From an uncultured Neomegalonema sp. (lineage in GTDB: Bacteria > Pseudomonadota > Alphaproteobacteria > Rhodobacterales > Rhodobacteraceae), in NCBI GenBank assembly GCA_938008165.1, contig CALLLP010000019.1, forward strand, positions 1 through 64,000: DNA of 64,000 nucleotides. The letters run 5' to 3'. A program made the position numbers and the translations under genes. Below are positions 34,656-43,864 of the stretch, in pieces (positions within the stretch are counted from its first letter, which is position 1; the number at the start of each line of letters is the position of its first letter). Under the pieces are notes generated by a model. It ran no database searches and was not told the DNA's origin. It was given only the letters and a program-made list of their open reading frames with translations.

Positions 34656-37118
34656 ATGACCACCCTCCCCTCCCATGCCCGCGCTGTCATCATCGGGGGC
34701 GGCGTTGTCGGCTGTTCCGTCGCCTATCACCTGACGAAACTCGGCTGGAAGGATGTGATCCTGCTGGAGCGCAAGCAACTGACCTCCGGCACCACATGGC
34801 ACGCGGCGGGCCTGATCGCACAGCTACGGGCAACCCAGAACATGACCCGGCTGGCGAAATATTCGCAAGAACTCTACGGCACGCTGGAGGAGGAAACCGG
34901 CGTCGCCACCGGGTTCAAGCGCGTCGGCTCGATCACCGTCGCCCTGACCGACGAGCGGATGGAGGAACTGCGCCGTCAGCTCTCGATGGCACGGGCCTTC
35001 GGGGTCGAAGTCGACGAAATATCGCCCAAGGAGGTCAAGACCCGCTACGAACACCTGAATATCGACGGCGTGGTCGGCGGCGTCTGGCTGCCCAAAGACG
35101 GTCAGGGCGACCCGGCCAATATCGCTCTTGCGCTGGCCAAGGGCGCGCGGATGCGCGGCGCACAGGTCGTCGAGGGCGTCAAGGTCACCGGCATCACGCG
35201 CGATGATGGCCGCGTCACCGGCGTCGAGACGGATCACGGCGCGATCACGGCGGATTACGTGGTCAATTGCGGCGGCATGTGGGGCCGCGAGGTCGGCAAG
35301 ATGGCCGGTGTCGATGTGCCGCTTCAGGCCTGTGAACATTTCTACATCGTGACCGAAGCGATCGAGGGCCTCACGCAATTGCCGGTCCTGCGCGTGCCGG
35401 ATGAATGCGCGTATTACAAGGAAGATGCGGGCAAGATGCTGCTCGGAGCCTTCGAGCCGAACGCGAAGCCCTGGGCGGTGGATGGCATACCCGAAGATTT
35501 CTGCTTCGACCAATTGCCCGAAGATTTCGACCATTTCGAGCCTATTCTGGAAAGCGCGGTCGGGCGTATGCCCATGCTCGGTGAGGCGGGAATCCATACG
35601 TTCTTCAACGGCCCTGAAAGCTTTACCCCCGATGACCGCTATCTGTTGGGCGAAGCCCCGAATCTGCGCAATTTCTACGTGGCGGCGGGGTTCAACTCGG
35701 TCGGCATCCAATCCGCCGGGGGGGCCGGGATGGCATTGGCGCAATGGATGGACGATGGCGAAGCGCCCTTCGATCTATGGGATGTCGATATCCGCCGGAT
35801 GCAGCCCTTCCAGAACACCCGTCATTATCTCGTCGAGCGGGCGAAAGAAGCGCTCGGCCTGCTCTATGCCGACCATTTCCCCTATCGCCAATTCGAAACC
35901 GCCCGCGGCCTGCGCCGGTCTCCCCTGCACGCACAGTTGCAGGAGGCAGGGGCTGTCTTCGGCGAGGTGACGGGGTGGGAACGCGCGAACTGGTTCGCCA
36001 AACCGGGGCAGGAGCGCGAATACCGCTATAGCTGGGGCCGCCAGAACTGGTTCGACAATGCCGCCGCCGAACACCGGGCCGTGCGCGAGGATGTGGGCCT
36101 GTTCGATATGTCCAGCTTCGGCAAGCTGCGGGTCGAAGGACCGGATGCCGAGGATGTGCTGCAACGGCTTTGCGGTAATGACGTCGCGGTCGCACCGGGC
36201 AAGATCGTCTATACCCAATGGCTGAACGAGCGCGGCGGCATCGAGGCGGATGTGACCGTCACGCGCCTCGCCAGCGACAGCTTTCTGGTTGTCACCCCCG
36301 CCGCAACCCCCCAGCGCGATATTGCTTGGGTCAAGCGCCAGATGCCCGATGCCGCCCGCTGTGCCGTGCTCGACGTGACGCCGATGGAGGCGGTCATGGT
36401 CGTCATGGGGCCGCGCGCACGCGCGGTGCTGCAACCCCTGACCAGCGCCGATCTGTCCAACGACGCCTTTCCCTTCGGCACGATGCAGGAAATCGATTTC
36501 GGCATGGCCCGCATTCGCGCCCACCGCGTCACCTATGTCGGGGAACTCGGATGGGAGCTGTATGTCAGCGCGGAAATGGCCGGATATGTCTATGAGCGGC
36601 TGATGGGTCGCGATGCCCCGACCGAAGCGGGGATCAAGCATTGCGGGCTGCATGTCCTCGATTCCTGCCGCATGGAAAAAGCCTTCCGCCATTACGGCCA
36701 TGACATCACCGATGAAGATCACGTGCTGGAAGCGGGTCTCGGATTTGCGGTCAAGACCGACAAACAGCCCTCGAAATTCGGCGATTTCTTCGGTCGCGAT
36801 GCGGTATTGCGCAAGAAACAGGAGGGCGTCGCGCGCCGGATGATCCAGTTCAAACTGGATGACCCCGAACCGCTGCTCTATCACAATGAGCCAATCCGCC
36901 GGAATGGCGAGATCGTCGGGTTCCTGACCAGCGGCAATTACGGCCACCATCTCGGCGGAGCGATGGGTCTGGGCTATGTTCCCTGTGCCCAACCGGGCGA
37001 GAAGGGGCCGGAAATGCTCGCCGATACCTACGAGATCGAAGTCGCCGGTACGCGGGTTGCGGCAAGGGCCAGCCTCAAACCGCTCTACGATCCCAAATCT
37101 GAGCGGGTGAAGGCGTAG
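34656..37118 (+). CDS. FAD-GcvT fusion dehydrogenase (dimethylglycine/sarcosine dehydrogenase-like), copy 2
   Basis: 820 aa. Same architecture as the copy at 29968: a Rossmann start VIIGGGVVGCS, TTWHAAG with His49 for covalent FAD, a middle domain, then GcvT (about 430-810, 'GKLRVEGPDAEDVLQRL', 'ELGWELYVSAEM', 'SCRMEKAFRHYGHD') and a C-terminal barrel with 'GFLTSGNYGHHLGG'. The paralogues differ through the active-site region after the His motif, which suggests sequential substrates such as dimethylglycine then sarcosine. GAGGA upstream fixes the ATG at 34656. The 103-bp gap after the methyltransferase gene is compatible with the same operon. Products would be the demethylated amine and methylene-THF. 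Confidence 0.88.
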   Translation: MTTLPSHARAVIIGGGVVGCSVAYHLTKLGWKDVILLERKQLTSGTTWHAAGLIAQLRATQNMTRLAKYSQELYGTLEEETGVATGFKRVGSITVALTDERMEELRRQLSMARAFGVEVDEISPKEVKTRYEHLNIDGVVGGVWLPKDGQGDPANIALALAKGARMRGAQVVEGVKVTGITRDDGRVTGVETDHGAITADYVVNCGGMWGREVGKMAGVDVPLQACEHFYIVTEAIEGLTQLPVLRVPDECAYYKEDAGKMLLGAFEPNAKPWAVDGIPEDFCFDQLPEDFDHFEPILESAVGRMPMLGEAGIHTFFNGPESFTPDDRYLLGEAPNLRNFYVAAGFNSVGIQSAGGAGMALAQWMDDGEAPFDLWDVDIRRMQPFQNTRHYLVERAKEALGLLYADHFPYRQFETARGLRRSPLHAQLQEAGAVFGEVTGWERANWFAKPGQEREYRYSWGRQNWFDNAAAEHRAVREDVGLFDMSSFGKLRVEGPDAEDVLQRLCGNDVAVAPGKIVYTQWLNERGGIEADVTVTRLASDSFLVVTPAATPQRDIAWVKRQMPDAARCAVLDVTPMEAVMVVMGPRARAVLQPLTSADLSNDAFPFGTMQEIDFGMARIRAHRVTYVGELGWELYVSAEMAGYVYERLMGRDAPTEAGIKHCGLHVLDSCRMEKAFRHYGHDITDEDHVLEAGLGFAVKTDKQPSKFGDFFGRDAVLRKKQEGVARRMIQFKLDDPEPLLYHNEPIRRNGEIVGFLTSGNYGHHLGGAMGLGYVPCAQPGEKGPEMLADTYEIEVAGTRVAARASLKPLYDPKSERVKA

Positions 37119-37313
37119 GCGCAGGCGCTATCCTGCCGCCGCGTCCATTCGCGTCATCCTGCGGGGGATTGTACGGGATGCCTTCGCACCCTAGATTGAT
37201 CGGCGACATAAGGGTGAGCCAAAGAGTGTCAGGAAATGCGCAATTCTTGATCCGACTTGATCGCCGATCGCTCTAGATGACACTGTTATCGCCCCTCACG
37301 CCGGAGAATACGG

Positions 37314-37964
37314 ATGGCCGTCACCCCCGACGAGACTGCGCCAAAGAGCAAGGAACCTCAGGTCAAGGGCAGCGCTTGGGTCAAGCTGTTGCTCGAACTG
37401 GGGCCGCTGATGGTCTTTTTCTTCGCCTATAATCAGGGCGAATTGATCGGAGAGTGGCTCGGCTATCCCGACATGAAGCCGATCATCGCGGCAACGGTGG
37501 TCTTCATCCCCACCATGATCGCCTCGGTTCTCGCCTCGTTCTGGATCACGCGCGAGGTGGCGGTGATGCCGCTGGTCAGCCTCGTGCTCGTTTGCGTGTT
37601 CGGGGGGTTAACCATCTGGTTAAACGACGAAACCTTCATCAAAATGAAGCCCACGATCCTCAACCTGATCTTCGCCGCCGTGCTGATGACCGGGCTGTAT
37701 TTCGGCAAGATGTTCCTGAAACTGATTTTTCAGGAGGGATGGTCGATCACCGATCGCGGCTGGTATCTTCTGACGATCCGCTGGTCGATCTTCTTTGTCT
37801 GCATGGCCCTGCTGAACGAGATCATCTGGCGCAATTTCTCGGAGGAATTCTGGGTGAATTTCAAGGTCTGGGGCAACCTGCCCATCACGATGATCTTTGC
37901 GGTCTTCCAGATGCGGCTGGTATTCCAGCACCCCTTGCCCGAAAATGAAGACCCCGCATCATGA
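37314..37964 (+). CDS. yciB: YciB/IspZ-family inner-membrane septation protein
   Basis: 216 aa with five or six hydrophobic helices. KLLLELGPLMVFFFAYN near the start, 'RWSIFFVCMALLNEIIWR' and 'WVNFKVWG' are signature segments of the YciB/IspZ family. The protein is a cell-envelope membrane protein linked in enterics to septation and envelope integrity. GGAG precedes the ATG at 37314. It is flanked by gaps on both sides and is probably transcribed alone. Confidence 0.93.
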   Translation: MAVTPDETAPKSKEPQVKGSAWVKLLLELGPLMVFFFAYNQGELIGEWLGYPDMKPIIAATVVFIPTMIASVLASFWITREVAVMPLVSLVLVCVFGGLTIWLNDETFIKMKPTILNLIFAAVLMTGLYFGKMFLKLIFQEGWSITDRGWYLLTIRWSIFFVCMALLNEIIWRNFSEEFWVNFKVWGNLPITMIFAVFQMRLVFQHPLPENEDPAS

Positions 37965-38202
37965 AAGCATCGATCGCGGGCACAATCGCAAGCGATCAAT
38001 TTTCTCTAAATTTGCCTGCAAACAACTCTGAAATGAATATTAGGCTTTTATATACAATAAAATTTTGATTTTATTTTACGCAATACATCATATCGATCAA
38101 TATACCCGATATATTTTTAAGTGAAACCTTCGGATATAAAAACAAATTAAATCATGATGCGCGATCCTTCGGTGGTGTAACCATAGATGGCGGTCGTTCA
38201 AG
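37965..38202. other. AT-rich intergenic region before TadG-like gene
   Basis: This 238-bp gap is strikingly AT-rich against the genome. TTGATT, a 17-bp spacer and TCATAT near 38065-38095 is a possible promoter for the gene at 38203, whose start lacks a clear ribosome binding site. Confidence 0.4.
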
Positions 38203-39474
38203 ATGAAAAATCTCATTCATAAGTTTTGGAAAGATGACAAAGGGCTGATCTCCATCCTTGGCGGTGTCATGATTGGCCTGTTGACGATGACGGTCTCTTT
38301 TTCGGTCGATTACGCACGGTCTGTACAAGAAAAGACAAAGATTTCGCGCGCTGCCGATGCTGCAACGCTGGTCGCTGCGCGCAGTTTCCGCGATGGCAAC
38401 ACAAAAGAAGAATCCATCGCCCACGCCGAAGACTTTTTCAAGAATGCAACGCAAGATATCAAAAGCGCAACGATCGCGACCAATTTCGATGTGAGCGAAA
38501 TCAAAGAAGAGAGACAGATCACCGCAAAAGTCTCTGTCGATGCGGAATTCGACAGTATCTTCAGAAACGGCTCGCTGGATATTTCGATCCCGGCAATGAT
38601 CAAATCCGAAGCAAACATCGTGGAAACGGTGCAGGATCTCTATCTCGTCCTGCTCGTGGATTCCACCGGCTCGATGACGCAATTGATCAACAGCGTGCGC
38701 GATGCGGCGCGTAACCTCGAAAGCGAAGTGCGCGAAAAGCTCGTCGAGAAGGGGCTTGAATTCAACCGCCTGTTCGTCAAGGTCGCCTTCTTCGGCGATA
38801 TGCGCCTCGACCAACAGCCCTATGGGTGGCGCGAATCTCCCCTCTACAATCTCGGCGACGAACAAGACACCAATGATTTTCGCCATTTCGTTGCGGCAAC
38901 CCCGACCTATTACGGGTACGATCTGCCGGAATCGAGCCTCACCAGCATCGCACATATGCTGACCGCTCCGCTGCCCGAGCCGCTGGTCGCTGACAACACG
39001 GTGCAGGCAATCGTCGTCTGGACGGATGCCGCCGGTCTCCCGCTCGATCATTCGAAATTGCAGGACGACGTGACCGTTAACCTGTACAAAAAATATGGCG
39101 AGCTGGGCAGGAGTAACCGATATCGCTTCGTACCAGGGTATTCGTGGTACAATTTCAAATTCTACCGATACTTCTATAATGAAGAGGCCGAGTTCGACGG
39201 CGATGCCATCGGCACCGAAGAATCGCCTCCGAGCTATGGCTGTTGTTCGACCTTCGAGGTTTTCGAAGATCGCTGGCGGCGCGGCGGGGCAGTACCGCTG
39301 AAACGGCGAACCCTGGGCCTGATCGTCCCGACCACGATGCAGCCCTGGACGACGATGACCAACTGGCCGAATGTCACCATCCGTGATTTTGCGGTGCCCA
39401 GCGCAGAAGGGATTATCGACGATGTTGTCGATACGCTGGGGGGTAGCTACTCGCCGCTGGTGCTGTCGCGATAA
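38203..39474 (+). CDS. TadG-like pilus/surface protein with vWA domain
   Basis: 423 aa. A short cytoplasmic start (FWKDDKGLISILGG) leads to one membrane helix (about 17-37) and then a DYARSVQEKTKISRAADAA segment, the TadE/TadG pattern of pseudopilin-like proteins. From about 148 a vWA domain follows with MIDAS residues D153, T155 and S157 (LLVDSTGSM). The rest is a large extracellular region with 'GCCSTFE' cysteines and many Tyr and Trp residues. TadG-like proteins belong to Flp/Tad adhesive pili, but no other tad gene is present in the window. Codon use is less GC-rich than in neighbouring genes and the upstream gap is AT-rich, hinting at horizontal transfer or relaxed selection. Start not strongly supported. 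Confidence 0.75.
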   Translation: MKNLIHKFWKDDKGLISILGGVMIGLLTMTVSFSVDYARSVQEKTKISRAADAATLVAARSFRDGNTKEESIAHAEDFFKNATQDIKSATIATNFDVSEIKEERQITAKVSVDAEFDSIFRNGSLDISIPAMIKSEANIVETVQDLYLVLLVDSTGSMTQLINSVRDAARNLESEVREKLVEKGLEFNRLFVKVAFFGDMRLDQQPYGWRESPLYNLGDEQDTNDFRHFVAATPTYYGYDLPESSLTSIAHMLTAPLPEPLVADNTVQAIVVWTDAAGLPLDHSKLQDDVTVNLYKKYGELGRSNRYRFVPGYSWYNFKFYRYFYNEEAEFDGDAIGTEESPPSYGCCSTFEVFEDRWRRGGAVPLKRRTLGLIVPTTMQPWTTMTNWPNVTIRDFAVPSAEGIIDDVVDTLGGSYSPLVLSR

Positions 39475-39552
39475 GAACGCCCGACAGTCAGCAGGCAGAG
39501 CGTGAAACCGGCGCCGGGATGGACTATATCTGTCCCGGTAACGGGGACCGCC

Positions 39553-40980
39553 ATGAATATACTCGCCGATTTTGCCGATGACGCCCTGCGCCTGTTCGAG
39601 GATACGACCCGGCGGGCGGGGGCTGTGTTCGAGCCTTCCTTGCGGATCGGCGTTACGGGCCTGAACCGTGCGGGGAAGACGGTCTTCATCACGTCGCTGA
39701 TCGCCAATCTCTTGGAACGCGAGCGCATGACACGCCTGTCCGCCCAGCGCGATGGGCGGATCGAGGCGGCGATGCTGCGCCCCCAGCCCAGCGCCGATGT
39801 CCCCCGCTTCGATTACGAGGAGCATCTGGCGGCCATGACGGGGCCAAACCCCGCATGGCCATCGAGCACCCGCCGCACCAGCGAATTGCGCCTGTCGATC
39901 CGGTTCCGGCGCACGGGGCTGTTATCGGGCTTGGCGGGTGATGGCGTGCTGCATCTGGATATCGTGGATTATCCGGGGGAGTGGTTGCTCGACCTGCCAT
40001 TGCTCAACACCCCTTGGGCCGATTGGTCCCGCCAGAGCATCGAGGCGGCCCGTCGGCCAGAGCGCATCGGCCATGCCGGGGCATTTCTGGCATGGGCCGA
40101 AAAAGTGGACGGCACCGCATCGGTGGACGAGACGGAAGCGCGCGAGGGGGCCGCGCTCTTTGCCGATTACCTGAAGGCTGCGCGACAGGCGGGACTGAGC
40201 GCGATCTCGCCGGGGCGGTTTCTGATGCCGGGCGATCTGGCGGGAACCCCTGCGCTGACCTTTGCGCCACTGCCCGATCCCGATGGCCCGCATGACAGCC
40301 TCGCGCGGCTGATGCGGGATCGGTACGATGCCTATCGCCGGTTCGTGGTGAAACCGTTCTTCCAGACCCATTTCGCCAAGGTCGACCGGCAAATCGTGCT
40401 GATCGACGCCTTATCGGCGGTGGATGCGGGGCCGCGCGCCGTGGCCGATCTGCGCAAGGCGATGAGCGATATCCTCGATTGCTTTCGCCATGGGGAGAAA
40501 AGCTGGCTTGGGCCGATCTTCGGGCGGCGGGTAGACCGGCTGCTCTTTGCCGCGACCAAGGCCGACCATGTGCATCACACCCAACATTCCGCGCTTCAGG
40601 CGATCACGGCGGCACTGGTACGCGAGAGCATCGAGCGGGCATCCTACAAGGGCGCACAGGTCGAGGCGCTGGCACTGGCCAGCCTGCGCTCGACGGTCGA
40701 GCAGACGGTGGAGGAAAACGGCGAGACGCTGCATTGTGTGCGCGGGCGGTCGCTGGGATCGGGCGAGGAGGTGGTGGTCTATCCGGGGCAATTGCCCGAA
40801 GACCCCGCCACCATCGTCGATGCCTCGCGGCACGGGCACGGGGAGGAGGGCTGGCTGTCGGAGGATTACGGCTTCATGCGCTTTGCCCCGCCGATCCGGT
40901 CGGGAAAGCCGGGATACGGTCCCCCGCATCTGCGCCTCGATATGGCGGCGGAGTTCCTGTTCGGGGACAAGTTGCAGTAA
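39553..40980 (+). CDS. YcjX-family GTPase-like protein (DUF463)
   Basis: 475 aa from the ATG at 39553. The P-loop GLNRAGKT (36-43) is the characteristic YcjX nucleotide-binding site. 'DIVDYPGEWLLDLPLL' and 'FAATKADHVHHTQH' are the Walker B and base-recognition regions. YcjX homologues form dynamin-like or SteA-type stress-associated GTPases of uncertain role. In most proteobacteria ycjX is followed by ycjF (DUF697), but here the next gene is an ABC exporter, so the usual partner is missing at this site. Function beyond nucleotide binding is not known. Confidence 0.85.
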   Translation: MNILADFADDALRLFEDTTRRAGAVFEPSLRIGVTGLNRAGKTVFITSLIANLLERERMTRLSAQRDGRIEAAMLRPQPSADVPRFDYEEHLAAMTGPNPAWPSSTRRTSELRLSIRFRRTGLLSGLAGDGVLHLDIVDYPGEWLLDLPLLNTPWADWSRQSIEAARRPERIGHAGAFLAWAEKVDGTASVDETEAREGAALFADYLKAARQAGLSAISPGRFLMPGDLAGTPALTFAPLPDPDGPHDSLARLMRDRYDAYRRFVVKPFFQTHFAKVDRQIVLIDALSAVDAGPRAVADLRKAMSDILDCFRHGEKSWLGPIFGRRVDRLLFAATKADHVHHTQHSALQAITAALVRESIERASYKGAQVEALALASLRSTVEQTVEENGETLHCVRGRSLGSGEEVVVYPGQLPEDPATIVDASRHGHGEEGWLSEDYGFMRFAPPIRSGKPGYGPPHLRLDMAAEFLFGDKLQ

Positions 40981-41103
40981 CATCCATCCGACTCGCACGG
41001 GGGCAACCGAGATAGAACACCATGCCGTGACCGCCTGCCCCGTTGTGGACGACACAACATCTTGCTACGAATCGGCGCAGGGTATTTTGGATGGAGACGA
41101 CGC

Positions 41104-42948
41104 TTGGCCGGGGGAAACGAGACTGAAGACCGGGCCAAGAGCCGCAAGATCGGTTTGCTGCGCCGCCTGTTGCCCTTTTTCCGGCCTTACAAGCTGTATG
41201 TGCTCGCGGCGACGCTGGCCTTGCTGGCGGCGGCGGGGTTCATGCTCACGATGCCGATTGCACTGCGCCGGGTAATCGATCTGGGATTCGATCCCGAAAA
41301 GGCCGATTACATCGACAAATATTTCATCGCCTTGATCGGCGTTGCCGCTGCGCTCGCCATCGCGACGGCGCTGCGATTCTATTTTGTCTCGCGCCTCGGC
41401 GAGCGGGTGGTGACCGATCTGCGCCGGGCGGTCTATGACCACGCCATCGGCATGTCGCCCCGCTTCTTCGAGACGATCCGCACCGGCGAGACGCTCTCGC
41501 GCATCACGACCGATACGACACTGATCCAGAGCCTCGTGTCGAGTTCGGTATCCATTGCCCTGCGCAATGTGCTGCTGTTGCTGGGCGGCATCGTGATGCT
41601 GTTCTTCACCAGCGCCAAGCTGACGGGTCTCGTGCTGTTGCTGGTGCCGCTGGTCATCGTGCCCATCGTCATGGCGGGGCGCAAGGTGCGCGGCTTCTCG
41701 CGCGATGCACAGGACAAGCTGGCCGAAAGCTCGGCCATCGCGGGGGAAACGCTGTCGAGCATCCGCGACGTGCAGAGCTACACCCAAGAAGACGCCGTGC
41801 GCCTGCGCTTTGGCGAGGCCACCGAAGGCTCGTTCGAGGCCGCCCGAAAGCGGATCGCGGCACGGTCCCTTCTGACGGCGGTGGTGATCTTTCTGGTCTT
41901 TACCGGCATTGTCGGCGTCATGTGGATCGGCGCGCGGGATGTCATCTCCGGCACGCTGAGCGCGGGCGAATTGGGGCAGTTCATCCTCTATGCCCTGCTG
42001 GTCGCGGGGGCGGTCGGCGCGCTGACGGAAATCTGGACGCAGGCGCAACAAGCCGCCGGGGCAACCGAACGACTGGTGGAGATTCTCGACAGCGAAGCCG
42101 ATATCAAGCCCCCTGCCAACCCTGTCTCCCTGCCCGCCGTTCCGCTTGGGGAAATCGTCTTCGAGAACGTATCCTTCAGCTTTCCAAGCCGCCCCGACGA
42201 ACGGGCGCTCGACGCCCTGTCGCTGCATATCGCCCCCGGCGAGACGGTGGCGGTGGTCGGACCATCCGGCGCGGGCAAGACGACGCTGTTCCACCTGCTC
42301 CAGCGGTTCTACGACCCCGCAAAAGGGCGGATCACGCTTGACGGGGTGGCCCTCGACGAGGCCGATCCGCAGGCCGTGCGCGCCCGCCTCGCCGTGGTAC
42401 CGCAGGAACCGGCGATCTTCGCCGCCAGCGTGCTCGACAATATCCGCTTCAGCCGCCCCGAAGCGAGCGAGGCGGAGATCCACGATGCCGCCAAAGCCGC
42501 CGCCGCGCATGACTTCATCCATGCCCTGCCCGACGGCTATGCCACACAGGTCGGCGAACGCGGCGTCATGTTGTCAGGGGGACAGAAACAGCGCATCGCC
42601 ATCGCCCGCGCGATCCTGCGCGATGCCCCCGTCCTGCTGCTGGACGAGGCAACCTCGGCGCTGGATGCCCAGAGCGAGCGCGATGTGCAGGATGCCTTCG
42701 AGCGTCTGTCGCAGGACCGCACAACCCTCGTCATCGCCCACCGCCTCGCCACGGTCAAAAGCGCCGACCGCATTCTGGTGATGGAAGGCGGGCGCATCGT
42801 GGCGACCGGCACCCATGACGAATTGGTCGAGCAAGATGGCCTTTATGCCCGCCTCGCCCGCCTGCAATTCACCGATCTGCGCGCGGTGGAGGCAGGCGAG
42901 CGCCTCGATACGATAACGGTCGAGCCGGAGGCGGTATCGGCCCGATAG
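41104..42948 (+). CDS. ABC exporter (fused membrane and ATPase domains, ABCB type)
   Basis: 614 aa from a TTG at 41104 with GGAGA six bases upstream; a TTG at 41062 is the alternative, and no in-frame ATG fits. Six membrane helices (about 25-305, coupling region SSIRDVQSYTQEDAVRLRF) are followed by the nucleotide-binding domain (about 340-585). This contains Walker A GPSGAGKTT, the Q-loop VVPQEPAIF, the signature LSGGQKQR, Walker B VLLLDEATSALD and the H-loop IAHRLAT. Half-transporters of this kind dimerise and export lipids, peptides or drugs. It is not clearly MsbA. The substrate is unknown. The upstream YcjX gene is co-oriented with a gap of about 120 bp. Confidence 0.87.
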   Translation: MAGGNETEDRAKSRKIGLLRRLLPFFRPYKLYVLAATLALLAAAGFMLTMPIALRRVIDLGFDPEKADYIDKYFIALIGVAAALAIATALRFYFVSRLGERVVTDLRRAVYDHAIGMSPRFFETIRTGETLSRITTDTTLIQSLVSSSVSIALRNVLLLLGGIVMLFFTSAKLTGLVLLLVPLVIVPIVMAGRKVRGFSRDAQDKLAESSAIAGETLSSIRDVQSYTQEDAVRLRFGEATEGSFEAARKRIAARSLLTAVVIFLVFTGIVGVMWIGARDVISGTLSAGELGQFILYALLVAGAVGALTEIWTQAQQAAGATERLVEILDSEADIKPPANPVSLPAVPLGEIVFENVSFSFPSRPDERALDALSLHIAPGETVAVVGPSGAGKTTLFHLLQRFYDPAKGRITLDGVALDEADPQAVRARLAVVPQEPAIFAASVLDNIRFSRPEASEAEIHDAAKAAAAHDFIHALPDGYATQVGERGVMLSGGQKQRIAIARAILRDAPVLLLDEATSALDAQSERDVQDAFERLSQDRTTLVIAHRLATVKSADRILVMEGGRIVATGTHDELVEQDGLYARLARLQFTDLRAVEAGERLDTITVEPEAVSAR

Positions 42949-42970
42949 AGTGATCCGCGATCATTTCAGG

Positions 42971-43864
42971 CTATCCCAGATCGAGCACCACGATCTCCGG
43001 CGGCGAACCAAAGCGGATCGGGGCGACGGAGCATCCCAAGCCCCCCGATACGACCAGATGACGCCCCTCCTCGACCGCATGGCCATAGGCATAGCGATTG
43101 CCATAGCGCGACGGAACAATCGGCGACCAACCGAACAGGCGCACCTGACCCCCATGGGTATGGCCCGACAGGGTCAGTGACACGCGCGCTGGCACTTGCG
43201 GAAAGATATCCGGCTCATGGGCCATCAGCAGGACGGGCGCATCATCCGTGATCTGCGCAAGTGTGGCGGGCAAATCATCGATCCCGCGCCAATTGCGTTG
43301 CACGGCGTTCGGGGTAAAGGCCATCTGATCGCCCAGACCCGCAAGCCATAGGGGATGGCCTGCCTTTTCCAGCCGCACCGCGCGATTCTCCAGAACCGGA
43401 ATGCCCATAGCGGCAAGCGCCTGCCCCGCTTCGGTCGGCCCGGCCCCGCGCGCCTGCGCCGCTGCATCCTCCCACCAATCGTGATTGCCGAGAACGGCAT
43501 GCACACCCAAAGGTGCAGACAAGCCCGCCAACAGCCCCGCCCATTCCTCCGGCGGTGTATGCCGCGTTGCGAGAGACATCCCGGAGACGTAATCGCCCAG
43601 CAACAGCGTCACATCCGGCGAGAGCGCATTGGTCCGCGCCACAATCCGCTCAATGCGCGCACGGGGCATCCACGGCTCGCAGGCATGCAGATCGGTCAAG
43701 ACCGCCACCCGCAGTTTCAGCCCCCGCGTCCAGCCCGGCGGCGTAAAGGCATAGCGGGTAACGCGCAGGCGATAGAGCGGCTCAATCGCGAGCGCATAGC
43801 TGCCCATCAGCGCCGAGGCCAGCGCACCCAACCCGACCACCCGAAGGAAATTCCGCCGGTTCAC
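42971..43864 (-). CDS. Metallophosphoesterase (YaeI/UDP-diacylglucosamine-hydrolase-like)
   Basis: 297 aa with a GTG start at 43864. The start NRRNFLRVVGLGALASA looks like a twin-arginine signal, although its first Arg context is not perfect. Calcineurin-like motifs follow in order: 'DLHACEP', 'LLLGDYV' (D of GD), 'LGNHDWW', 'MAHEPD' and 'SGHTHGGQ', which bind two metal ions. Relatives of YaeI hydrolyse phosphodiesters, some acting on lipids at the membrane. Its start overlaps the stop of the ring-cleaving dioxygenase gene by 4 bp, so translation is coupled. The substrate is not known. Confidence 0.88.
   Translation of the reverse strand: MNRRNFLRVVGLGALASALMGSYALAIEPLYRLRVTRYAFTPPGWTRGLKLRVAVLTDLHACEPWMPRARIERIVARTNALSPDVTLLLGDYVSGMSLATRHTPPEEWAGLLAGLSAPLGVHAVLGNHDWWEDAAAQARGAGPTEAGQALAAMGIPVLENRAVRLEKAGHPLWLAGLGDQMAFTPNAVQRNWRGIDDLPATLAQITDDAPVLLMAHEPDIFPQVPARVSLTLSGHTHGGQVRLFGWSPIVPSRYGNRYAYGHAVEEGRHLVVSGGLGCSVAPIRFGSPPEIVVLDLG

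Noticed and set aside
37259-37278. 20-bp sequence matching 56991-57010 at 18 positions (GATCGCCGATCG core)
   Set aside because: A few such matches are expected by chance between two points in 64 kb, especially with the common GATCG word; the two contexts (before yciB, end of hutC) are unrelated.
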